Of a stretch of DNA of 7,674 bases, positions 1-5,782 are shown piece by piece. Positions within the stretch are counted from its first letter, which is position 1; each line of letters begins with the position of its first letter. Position numbers and translations under genes: made by a program. Source of the DNA: Giesbergeria sp. (GTDB lineage: Bacteria; Pseudomonadota; Gammaproteobacteria; Burkholderiales; Burkholderiaceae_C). Below the pieces are notes generated by a model, which saw nothing but the letters and a program-made list of their open reading frames with translations, was not told the origin of the DNA and did not search any database. The stretch covers positions 1 through 7,674 of the forward strand of contig JAGOCN010000069.1 in NCBI GenBank assembly GCA_017998735.1, given 5' to 3'.

Positions 1-32
1 GGGCAGGTGCGCGGGCGGCGCTGGAGAAACTG

Positions 33-49
33 GAGCGTTGCCGGCGCTC
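33..49 (-). terminator. Weak hairpin downstream of the oxidoreductase gene
   Basis: Just past the stop codon of the minus-strand oxidoreductase gene, GAGCG (33-37) can pair with CGCTC (45-49) across a 7-nt loop. On the minus strand the hairpin is followed only by CAGTTTC, so the U-tract is poor. It may be a weak terminator or chance in GC-rich DNA. The rest of bases 1-52 shows no gene I can support. Confidence 0.2.
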
Positions 50-52
50 AGG

Positions 53-1027
53 TCAGTTGACCAACACCAGCTTGCCCATGGCGCTGCGTGCGCCCATGCG
101 GGCGAAGGCGGCAGGCAGTTCGGTCATGGGCAGGGTGCTGTCGATGACCGGCTTGACCTTGCCCTGGCCATACCACTGCACCAGCGTGCCCATCATGGCG
201 GCGTTCGCCTGGGGTTCGCGTTTGGCGAAATCGCCCCAGAACACGCCGACCAGTGAGGCGCCCTTGAGCAGCGGCAGGTTCAGCGGCAGCGCCGGAATGG
301 GGCCCGAGGCAAATCCCACCACCAGGTAGCGCCCGCGCCAGGCAATCGAGCGAAACGCCGGCTCGGCAAAGTCGCCGCCCACCGGGTCGTAGACCACGTC
401 CGGCCCCTTGCCGCCGGTCAGGCGCTTGAGGCCTTCGCGCAGGTCTTCGCGGCTGTAGTTGAGCGTGGCGTCCGCCCCGAGGGTGCGGCACAGGGCGCAT
501 TTTTCATCGGTGGAAGCGGCGGCAATCACCGTGGCGCCGGCGGCCTTGGCTATCTGGATGGCGGCGGTGCCGACGCCGCCGGCGGCGCCAAGCACCAGCA
601 CGGTCTCGCCCGCCTGCAGCTGCGCGCGGTCGATGAGCGCATGGTGCGAGGTGGCGTAGGTCATGGTGAACGCGGCGGCATCCACCAGCGCAAAATCGTC
701 GGGCAGCGGCAGGCACAGGGCGGCCGTGGCCAGCGCGTGCGTGCCAAAGCCGCCGGTGCCCGCCAGGCAGGCCACGCTCTGGCCCACCCGCAGGTGCCTG
801 ACGCCTTCGCCCACGGCCTGCACCACGCCGGCAAATTCGGCGCCGGGCACAAACGGCAGGGGTGGCTTGATCTGGTACTTGTTCTGCACCATCAGCAGGT
901 CGGGAAAATTCAGGCTGGCGGCGGCAATTTCCACCAGCACCTGGCCCGGCTGCGGCGCGGGGGTGGGCAGTTCGGTCCAGGCCAGTGCCTCGACGCCGGT
1001 CGGGTCCGTGCAAAGCCATGCGTGCAT
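53..1027 (-). CDS. NADPH:quinone oxidoreductase-like protein (zinc-independent MDR family)
   Basis: A 324-residue medium-chain dehydrogenase/reductase of the Qor-like, zinc-independent branch. Such enzymes pass electrons from NAD(P)H to quinones or reduce enoyl/alkenal-type substrates in the cytoplasm; the true substrate cannot be read from sequence. The N-terminal GroES-like catalytic domain (about 1-125) carries the family signature LNFPDLL (39-45) and PGAEFAGVV (61-69). A Rossmann fold follows, with the dinucleotide-binding motif GAAGGVG (147-153) and then YDPVGGDF (213-220). The cysteine ligands of zinc-binding alcohol dehydrogenases are not seen in the expected pattern. Length is typical of the family. 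The ATG start is backed by a strong Shine-Dalgarno, GAGGAG, 7 nt upstream on the minus strand (1035-1040). The gene is divergent from surE, so it is probably regulated separately. Family assignment is confident; the physiological role is open. Confidence 0.9.
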   Translation of the reverse strand: MHAWLCTDPTGVEALAWTELPTPAPQPGQVLVEIAAASLNFPDLLMVQNKYQIKPPLPFVPGAEFAGVVQAVGEGVRHLRVGQSVACLAGTGGFGTHALATAALCLPLPDDFALVDAAAFTMTYATSHHALIDRAQLQAGETVLVLGAAGGVGTAAIQIAKAAGATVIAAASTDEKCALCRTLGADATLNYSREDLREGLKRLTGGKGPDVVYDPVGGDFAEPAFRSIAWRGRYLVVGFASGPIPALPLNLPLLKGASLVGVFWGDFAKREPQANAAMMGTLVQWYGQGKVKPVIDSTLPMTELPAAFARMGARSAMGKLVLVN

Positions 1028-1146
1028 GAAAGGTCTCCTCAGATGGAATGAAAGAATGCGGTGGGGTGTGGGATGCAGGGTATGGGGTGCATTCGGGCGC
1101 GTGCCTTGTGCGCCCGCATCGTAGGGGCAGGGTGCGCTGCCCGGCT

Positions 1147-1165
1147 GTCCCTGCTGGGACGTCCC
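1147..1165. repeat. Palindromic cluster GTCCC-TGCT-GGGAC-GTCCC
   Basis: GTCCC (1147-1151), GGGAC (1156-1160) and GTCCC (1161-1165) are three copies of one pentamer in alternating orientation. The first two can form a 5-bp stem with a 4-nt loop. The last two form a perfect 10-bp palindrome, GGGACGTCCC. It lies about 60 nt before the surE start, in the divergent promoter region, so it could be an operator half-site array. Chance in GC-rich DNA is not excluded. Confidence 0.3.
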
Positions 1166-1196
1166 GCGCGCTGCCGGGTTGGCGTAGGTGCCAGCC

Positions 1197-1202
1197 TACA
1201 AT
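1197..1202 (+). promoter_or_regulatory. Candidate -10 element for surE
   Basis: TACAAT matches the sigma-70 -10 consensus TATAAT at five of six positions. No convincing -35 lies 16-18 nt upstream. If it is used, transcription would begin near 1208-1210 and the surE leader would be only about 15 nt. The hexamer overlaps a short inverted repeat, GTAGG (1184-1188) with CCTAC (1195-1199), which could be a binding site. Confidence 0.4.
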
Positions 1203-1223
1203 CGCACGCAACCATTGCACACC

Positions 1224-2078
1224 ATGAAGATTCTCATTTCCAACGACGACGGTTTCCAGGCCCCGGGCATCGTGGCGCTGCATGCGGCGCTGCAGGACAT
1301 TGCCGAGGTCGAGGTGGTGGCGCCGGAGCACAACAACAGCGCCAAGTCCAATGCGCTGACGCTGCATTCGCCGCTGTATGTGCACACGGCGGCCAACGGT
1401 TTTCGCTATGTGAATGGCACGCCGGCCGACTGCGTGCACATTGCGCTGACCGGCCTGCTGGGCTACCGGCCCGACCTGGTGGTCTCGGGCATCAACAACG
1501 GCGCCAACATGGGCGACGACACCATCTATTCAGGCACCGTGGGCGCGGCCATGGAAGGCTACTTGTTCGGCATTCCGGCGATTGCGTTCTCGCAGGTGGA
1601 CAAGGGCTGGGGCGAAATCGAGGCGGCCGCGCAGAAGGCACGCGAGATCGTCGCCCAGATGCTGCACAAACGCCTGGTGGGCGAAGCGCCCTGGCTGCTC
1701 AACATCAACATCCCGAACCTGCCTCTGGACGCGATCAAGCCGCTCAGGCTGTGCCGGCTGGGACGCCGCCATGCGGCCGAGCGCGTCATCGTGCAGCAAA
1801 GCCCGCGCGGCGACACCATGTACTGGATCGGCAATGCCGGCGCGGCCAAGGACGACGCGGAGGGCACCGATTTCCACGCCACGTTGCTGGGCCATGTGGC
1901 TGTCACGCCGCTCAAGGTGGACCTGACCGACCACCAGAACCTGGGCTACTGGGCGCAAACCGCCGCGCGCATGGTGGAGGGCACGGGTGCAGGTCCGCAA
2001 GCTGCACAGGCTGCTGCAGTGCCTGCTGCCCCCTCAACACACCCGGCGCCCTCGGCGACGCCTGCAGGAACGCCCTGA
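1224..2078 (+). CDS. surE: 5'/3'-nucleotidase SurE
   Basis: SurE is a cytoplasmic metal-dependent phosphatase that dephosphorylates nucleoside monophosphates (and, in E. coli, exopolyphosphate). It is linked to stationary-phase and stress survival. The 284-residue product opens with [10 protein letters not shown], whose D8 and D9 are metal ligands. It has the ligand serine in NNSAKSN (S39) and the SGIN-NGAN motif (88-95) that supplies the Asn ligand. [11 protein letters not shown] (102-112) is also a family hallmark. Family members are about 250 residues; the extra C-terminal 30 or so (from about 252) are Ala/Pro/Thr-rich and probably disordered. I chose the ATG at 1224 because homology begins exactly there; an in-frame ATG at 1188 would add 12 unconserved residues. 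There is no clear Shine-Dalgarno before 1224. The stop overlaps the pcm start (TGATG), indicating translational coupling. Confidence 0.96.
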   Translation: MKILISNDDGFQAPGIVALHAALQDIAEVEVVAPEHNNSAKSNALTLHSPLYVHTAANGFRYVNGTPADCVHIALTGLLGYRPDLVVSGINNGANMGDDTIYSGTVGAAMEGYLFGIPAIAFSQVDKGWGEIEAAAQKAREIVAQMLHKRLVGEAPWLLNINIPNLPLDAIKPLRLCRLGRRHAAERVIVQQSPRGDTMYWIGNAGAAKDDAEGTDFHATLLGHVAVTPLKVDLTDHQNLGYWAQTAARMVEGTGAGPQAAQAAAVPAAPSTHPAPSATPAGTP

Positions 2079-2881
2079 TGCAGCCGCGCCGGCCCGGCTT
2101 TCCTGCCCGCCTTCATGCTTTGCCGGCGACGCCCACCACTCTCACCACTTCCACTGCCGCCAGTGCCTTTCCGGCGCAGGCGCGCCATGGCATGGCAGGG
2201 GCGGCATCGGCCCCTTCGGGCATGGGGCTTGATTCCGGCGCGGTGCGCGCCCGCATGGTGCAGCGCCTGGCTGCCAGCGGCGCCGCCACCCTGCCCCAGG
2301 TGCTGCAGGCCATGGGCAGGGTGGAGCGGCACCATTTTGTGGATTCGGCACTGGCAAACCAGTCGTACGAAGACACCAGCCTGCCCATCGGGCTGGGCCA
2401 GACCATCTCCAAGCCCAGCATCGTGGCACGCATGGCCGAGCTGCTGCTGGGCGCGCCGGGAGCACGCACCGAGGGGCTGGGCCGGGTGCTGGAAATCGGC
2501 ACCGGCTGCGGCTACCAAGCGGCCGTGCTGAGCCTGCTGGCACGCGAGGTGTATTCCATCGAGCGTGTGCGTGGCTTGCACGAGAAGGCACGCAGCAACC
2601 TGCGCCCGTTGCGCCTGGCCAATGTGCACCTGCTGTTTGGCGACGGCATGGCGGGCTATGCCAAAGGCGCGCCGTATGCGGCCATCATTGCCGCCGCAGG
2701 CGGCGCCTGCATTCCGGAGCAGTGGTGTGACCAGCTGGCGCTGGGCGGGCGGCTGGTGGCGCCGGTGGAAGGGGGCGGCGGCAGGCAGGTGTTGCTGGTG
2801 GTTGACAAAACCGCACAAGGGCTTGAGCAAACCGTGCTGGAGGCGGTGCATTTTGTCCCCCTAAAATCGGGGATTGCCTGA
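2078..2881 (+). CDS. pcm: Protein-L-isoaspartate O-methyltransferase
   Basis: Pcm uses S-adenosylmethionine to methylate isoaspartyl residues arising in aged proteins, so that they can revert to aspartate. It acts in the cytoplasm. The 267-residue product contains the substrate-side signature LPIGLGQTISKP (102-113), SAM-binding motif I, LEIGTGCGYQ (138-147), an acidic residue after YSIE (159-162), the GDG post-motif (188-190) and the terminal FVPL (259-262) seen in E. coli Pcm. Where E. coli has TAAPPEIP, this protein reads AAAGGACIP (205-213), losing the prolines. E. coli Pcm is 208 residues; the extra length is an N-terminal Ala/Thr/Pro-rich stretch of about 50 residues. The start at 2078 is favoured by AGGAA 7 nt upstream (2066-2070) and the 1-nt overlap with surE. 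Internal ATGs at 2192 and 2222 are alternatives that would drop the extension. Confidence 0.93.
   Translation: MQPRRPGFPARLHALPATPTTLTTSTAASAFPAQARHGMAGAASAPSGMGLDSGAVRARMVQRLAASGAATLPQVLQAMGRVERHHFVDSALANQSYEDTSLPIGLGQTISKPSIVARMAELLLGAPGARTEGLGRVLEIGTGCGYQAAVLSLLAREVYSIERVRGLHEKARSNLRPLRLANVHLLFGDGMAGYAKGAPYAAIIAAAGGACIPEQWCDQLALGGRLVAPVEGGGGRQVLLVVDKTAQGLEQTVLEAVHFVPLKSGIA
2856..2873 (+). promoter_or_regulatory. Candidate internal promoter / small hairpin before nlpD
   Basis: Within the last codons of pcm, TAAAAT (2862-2867) resembles a -10 element. It sits in the loop of a small hairpin, TCCCC (2856-2860) pairing with GGGGA (2869-2873). Transcription from it would start near 2874, giving nlpD a leader of about 20 nt that contains its Shine-Dalgarno. 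No good -35 is present, and the conserved Pcm C-terminus partly constrains the sequence, so this is tentative. Confidence 0.3.
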
Positions 2882-2893
2882 AGGGATTTATTT

Positions 2894-3772
2894 ATGAATG
2901 TATCGCGTGGTCTTGGCGTCTGGGGCGCCGCCGTGCTGGCCGGCCTGGTGCTGGCAGGTTGCGGCACCCGGCTCAACAGGGCTCCTGTGGAAGACCGGGG
3001 CACATCGGCTTCTGCCGCGCAGCCAAATTCTCCAGCGGTGGTGGATGCCAGCCTGCTGCCAGGGGCCGAAAACGCCGGCAAACCGGGTTACTACACAGTC
3101 AAGCCTGGGGATACCCTGATTCGCATCGGCCTGGAAACCGGGCAGAGCTGGAAAGACATTGCACGCTGGAGCAATCTGGAAAATGCCAACCTGATCGAGG
3201 TCGGCCAGGTGCTTCGGGTCATTCCTCCTGTCAGCACGTCGCTGGCTGCGCGTCCGGCACCTGGCAGTGCGACAGTGTCTGCATCCGGAAAGGCGGCGCC
3301 TTCCACTGCGGTTGCCGGCACGGCCATGGCCAGCGCCGAAGGGGCTTCGCCTTCTCCGGCGCCAGTGTCCGCACCTGCAGCCCCTGCCACCGCTGCCAGC
3401 GACGACCAGCCCGGCTTTATCTGGCCGGCTTCGGGCACGCTGCTGGCCGGTTTCGACGAAGCACGCAACAAGGGTTTTGACATCAGTGGCAAGGCGGGCG
3501 ACCCGGTGCTGGCAGCGGCCGATGGCCGGGTGGTCTATGCCGGCGCCGGTTTGCGTGGCTACGGCAACCTGATCATCCTCAAGCACAACAACATCTTTCT
3601 GACTGCCTATGCGCACAACCAGACGCTGCTGGTCAAGGAAGACCAGGCAGTGCGCCGTGGCCAGAAGATTGCCGAGATGGGCAGCACCGACACCGACCGC
3701 GTCAAGCTGCACTTCGAGGTGCGCCGGCAGGGCAAGCCGGTGGACCCGGCGCGTTACCTGCCCTCGCGTTGA
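2894..3772 (+). CDS. nlpD: NlpD-family lipoprotein with LysM and degenerate LytM (M23) domains
   Basis: A 292-residue envelope lipoprotein. In E. coli, NlpD sits at the outer membrane and activates the amidase AmiC to split septal peptidoglycan during division. The N-terminus is a lipoprotein signal peptide with lipobox LAGC, making Cys23 the lipidated residue. A LysM peptidoglycan-binding domain spans about 67-111 (YYTVKPGDTL to GQVLRV). An Ala/Pro/Ser linker (about 112-172) leads to the M23/LytM domain (about 174-290). Two zinc-ligand positions of active M23 peptidases look lost: KGFDIS (193-198) lacks the HxxxD histidine, and KLHFE (271-275) has Lys where active enzymes have HxH. E. coli NlpD also has RLHFE there, so a non-catalytic activator role is inferred. 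AAGGGA 7 nt upstream supports the ATG. The gap to pcm is 12 nt. Confidence 0.93.
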   Translation: MNVSRGLGVWGAAVLAGLVLAGCGTRLNRAPVEDRGTSASAAQPNSPAVVDASLLPGAENAGKPGYYTVKPGDTLIRIGLETGQSWKDIARWSNLENANLIEVGQVLRVIPPVSTSLAARPAPGSATVSASGKAAPSTAVAGTAMASAEGASPSPAPVSAPAAPATAASDDQPGFIWPASGTLLAGFDEARNKGFDISGKAGDPVLAAADGRVVYAGAGLRGYGNLIILKHNNIFLTAYAHNQTLLVKEDQAVRRGQKIAEMGSTDTDRVKLHFEVRRQGKPVDPARYLPSR

Positions 3773-3834
3773 GCGCTGCTTCCCCACAGCGTCCTGCACC
3801 AGCGGTGCCTGAATCCCGGAATCTGGACGCAAGC

Positions 3835-4821
3835 ATGGACGCAGACACCGACGGACTTGACGAAACGGGTTCCGAGGCAGAGGCGCAGGCCGAATTGCGC
3901 AGGCTGGTGCTGGGCGCCGACCAGCATGGCCAGCGCCTGGACCGTGCCCTGGCAGAAACCGTGTCCGAGTTCTCGCGCAGCTACCTGCAGCAGTTGCTGG
4001 CCCAGGGGGCCGTGCAGCTCAATGGCAAGACGGTGCTCAAGGCGGCCCTGCGCGTTCAGGCAGGTGACCAGGTTTGCGTGGAAATGCAGCCCACGCTGCA
4101 AAGCCAGGCGTTTCGCCCTGAAGCCATGGACATCGAGGTGGTGCACGAAGATGCCCACCTTCTGGTGGTGAACAAGCCTGCAGGGCTGGTGGTGCACCCT
4201 GCGCCGGGCAACTGGAGCGGCACGCTGCTCAATGGTCTGCTGGCACGCGATGGCGCTGCTGCCCAGGTGCCGCGTGCCGGCATCGTGCACCGGCTGGACA
4301 AGGACACCAGCGGCCTGATGGTCGTGGCGCGCAGCCGCGCTGCCATGGATGCGCTGGTGGGCATGATCGCGCAGCGCAGCGTGGTTCGCCAGTATGTGGC
4401 GCTGGCGCACCGTCCCTGGCCGGGCAAAAGGGAGCGCACGGTCAGTGCACCCATTGGCCGCGATCCGCGCAACCGCTTGCGCATGGCCGTGGTGGACCCT
4501 GCGCAGCATGCGGGCAAGCCGGCCCGAACCGATTTTGCATGCCTGGACCAGACCGAATTGGGCTGCTGGGTGCATTGCACCCTGCACACCGGCCGCACGC
4601 ACCAGATCCGGGTGCACATGGCCTCCATCGGCCATCCGCTGGTGGCCGACGCGCTGTATGGCGGCAGCGCTGCCGCCGGCATGGAGCGCCAGGCACTGCA
4701 TGCAACCAGGCTGGCGTTTGCGCATCCCATGACAGGGCAGGAAATGGAGTTCCATGCACCATTGCCTGCCGACCTGGCGCAGGCACTGGCAGCCTGGGGC
4801 CTGCGATACAATCCGCCTTGA
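3835..4821 (+). CDS. rluD: 23S rRNA pseudouridine synthase RluD (RluA family)
   Basis: RluD converts uridines in helix 69 of 23S rRNA (1911, 1915, 1917 in E. coli) to pseudouridine, a step tied to late 50S assembly. Counted from the ATG at 3835 the protein has 328 residues, close to E. coli's 326. An S4 RNA-binding domain (about 32-82, GQRLDRALAE onward) precedes the catalytic domain. The motif HRLDKDTSGL holds the catalytic aspartate at about residue 155, and the C-terminal TGRTHQIRVHM is also diagnostic. A TTG at 3769 overlaps the nlpD stop (TTGA) and is in frame, adding 22 Pro/Ala/Ser-rich residues. I prefer the ATG because of family length, though neither start has a strong Shine-Dalgarno. 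RluC or RluA are the other family possibilities, but the sequence follows RluD most closely, including PRAGIVHRLDKDT. Confidence 0.88.
   Translation: MDADTDGLDETGSEAEAQAELRRLVLGADQHGQRLDRALAETVSEFSRSYLQQLLAQGAVQLNGKTVLKAALRVQAGDQVCVEMQPTLQSQAFRPEAMDIEVVHEDAHLLVVNKPAGLVVHPAPGNWSGTLLNGLLARDGAAAQVPRAGIVHRLDKDTSGLMVVARSRAAMDALVGMIAQRSVVRQYVALAHRPWPGKRERTVSAPIGRDPRNRLRMAVVDPAQHAGKPARTDFACLDQTELGCWVHCTLHTGRTHQIRVHMASIGHPLVADALYGGSAAAGMERQALHATRLAFAHPMTGQEMEFHAPLPADLAQALAAWGLRYNPP
4807..4812 (+). promoter_or_regulatory. -10-like hexamer at the end of rluD
   Basis: TACAAT lies in the last codons of rluD, about 200 nt before scpB. Similar isolated -10-like hexamers precede surE, nlpD and ndk here. 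There is no convincing -35. If it is used, the CT microsatellite and the hairpin at 4850-4873 would fall in the scpB-rluB leader. Confidence 0.2.
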
Positions 4822-4849
4822 CGTGTTTCAGAGCTGTCAGGCCCGCTCC

Positions 4850-4873
4850 CAGAGCGTTTGCGCTGTGCTTTTT
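4850..4873 (+). terminator. Possible Rho-independent terminator after rluD
   Basis: CAGAGCG (4850-4856) pairs with CGCTGTG (4861-4867) around a TTTG loop with one G-G mismatch, and is followed by C and five T's (4869-4873). It sits 28 nt past the rluD stop, where the surE-to-rluD transcript could end. The stem is short, so termination is probably partial at best. Confidence 0.4.
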
Positions 4874-4901
4874 CGCTGTCGTGTCACGCATCTGCACGCA
4901 G

Positions 4902-4927
4902 CTCTCTCTCTCTCTCTCTCTCTCTCT
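4902..4927 (+). repeat. (CT)13 dinucleotide microsatellite
   Basis: An uninterrupted run of 13 CT units (26 bp) lies in the 187-bp gap between rluD and scpB, 81 nt before the scpB ATG. It is immediately followed by a short inverted repeat, TTGGT (4927-4931) with ACCAA (4936-4940). Pure dinucleotide runs this long are uncommon in bacterial housekeeping DNA and are prone to slipped-strand length change. The tract is not part of scpB: an in-frame TGA at 5003-5005 separates them. A change in copy number would therefore alter spacing or leader length, not the protein. Apart from the hairpin at 4850-4873, I see nothing else of note in this gap. Confidence 0.95.
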
Positions 4928-5008
4928 TGGTGTTGACCAACTGCTTGCAATGCCAGGGTCTGTTGTCCCGCAGGCAGGAACAGGCCTTCTTCTTGAAAAT
5001 GCTGAACC

Positions 5009-5782
5009 ATGAACACCGTGGATGCCCGCCGCATCCTTGAAACTGCTTTGCTTTGTGCGGTGCAGCCTTTGCCACTGCGCGATCTGCGCCTTCTGTTTGA
5101 GGATGTGCTGGGCAACGACACGCTGAAGGCCCTGTTGCTGGAATTGCAACAGGAGTGGCAATCCAGGGGGGTTGAGCTGGTGCAGGTGGCCACAGGCTGG
5201 CGTTTCCAGTCGCGCCCTGAGATGCGGCCTTATCTGGAGCGCATGGCGCCGGAAAAACCGCCAAGGTATGCACGCGCCACGCTGGAGACCCTGGCCATCA
5301 TTGCCTATCGCCAGCCAGTCACGCGGGGTGACATTGAAGACATACGGGGGGTTGCAGTGAACAGCCTGATCGTCAAGCAACTGGAAGACCGTGGCTGGAT
5401 TGAAACCGTGGGCCACCGCGAAACGCTGGGGCGGCCTGCCTTGCTGGCCACCACGCGGCAGTTTCTGGACGATCTGGGTTTGCAGGCACTGGGCCAGCTG
5501 CCGGAATTGAGCGGCCCGTCGCCCGTTCATGGGCGTCTGGAACAGGCACTTGAGGCTCTTGAGGCAAATGCGCAGGTTGTTGATGCTTCTGCCATTGGTG
5601 CGGCAATGCCAGACAGCGGCATGGAATACGGCCAGGGGCAGGAAACTGCCCGACCACACCCAGGGGTGCATGGCACCACAGACGCCCTTTTTTCTTCGGT
5701 ACTGCCACGGGATGGCAATGCCGAAACCCTTTTCAAAGTTTCTGCGCCCGGCGCAGACAGCATTTCGGAAAACAAGACATGA
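5009..5782 (+). CDS. scpB: Segregation and condensation protein B (ScpB)
   Basis: ScpB dimerises and binds ScpA, the kleisin that bridges Smc heads, so it helps condense and segregate the chromosome. The 257-residue product has two winged-helix domains (about 1-85 and 88-160). The second carries the family signature [16 protein letters not shown] (95-110), then IRGV, and the GRPALLATT strand (141-149). Residues from about 165 form an acidic, Gly/Ala-rich tail with no recognisable domain. The start is fixed by an in-frame stop at 5003-5005, just upstream of the ATG. The Shine-Dalgarno is weak or absent, so expression may depend on leader structure, which here includes the CT repeat. scpA and smc are not in this window. 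The last 4 nt overlap rluB (ATGA), suggesting coupled translation. Confidence 0.93.
   Translation: MNTVDARRILETALLCAVQPLPLRDLRLLFEDVLGNDTLKALLLELQQEWQSRGVELVQVATGWRFQSRPEMRPYLERMAPEKPPRYARATLETLAIIAYRQPVTRGDIEDIRGVAVNSLIVKQLEDRGWIETVGHRETLGRPALLATTRQFLDDLGLQALGQLPELSGPSPVHGRLEQALEALEANAQVVDASAIGAAMPDSGMEYGQGQETARPHPGVHGTTDALFSSVLPRDGNAETLFKVSAPGADSISENKT

Larger units (their letters stand above)
1028..1223. promoter_or_regulatory. Divergent intergenic region between oxidoreductase gene and surE
   Basis: This 196-bp gap must carry the promoters for both divergent genes. On the oxidoreductase side I see its ribosome binding site (1035-1040 as CTCCTC on the plus strand) and an inverted repeat, GAATGC (1054-1059) with GCATTC (1089-1094). 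In the middle lies a palindromic cluster (1147-1165). On the surE side is a TACAAT hexamer (1197-1202). No textbook -35/-10 pair is visible for either direction, so promoter positions are inferred. Confidence 0.5.

Noticed and set aside
1..60. A possible end of an upstream plus-strand gene stopping at 58-60
   Set aside because: Only about 19 codons are visible, with no recognisable sequence, and the stop would fall inside the oxidoreductase gene. It cannot be supported from this window.
504..1439. A 311-codon minus-strand open frame overlapping both the oxidoreductase gene and the start of surE
   Set aside because: It is a shifted-frame shadow across two conserved genes and their divergent promoter region, with no family motif.
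2802..2807. A perfect TTGACA -35 consensus inside pcm
   Set aside because: No -10-like hexamer lies 16-18 nt downstream, and the nearest candidate (TAAAAT at 2862) is far too distant.
1061..2881. A 606-codon open frame that could be read as a long fusion ending in pcm
   Set aside because: Its first 339 codons overlap surE in another frame and give low-complexity Arg/Gly/Ala-rich sequence with no domain. Only the part from 2078 matches Pcm.
4539..5040. Small frames crossing the CT repeat that encode Ser-Leu runs, considered as a phase-variable leader peptide
   Set aside because: They begin inside rluD or lack a ribosome site, and the Ser-Leu run is simply the translated repeat. No frame joins in phase with scpB because of the TGA at 5003-5005.
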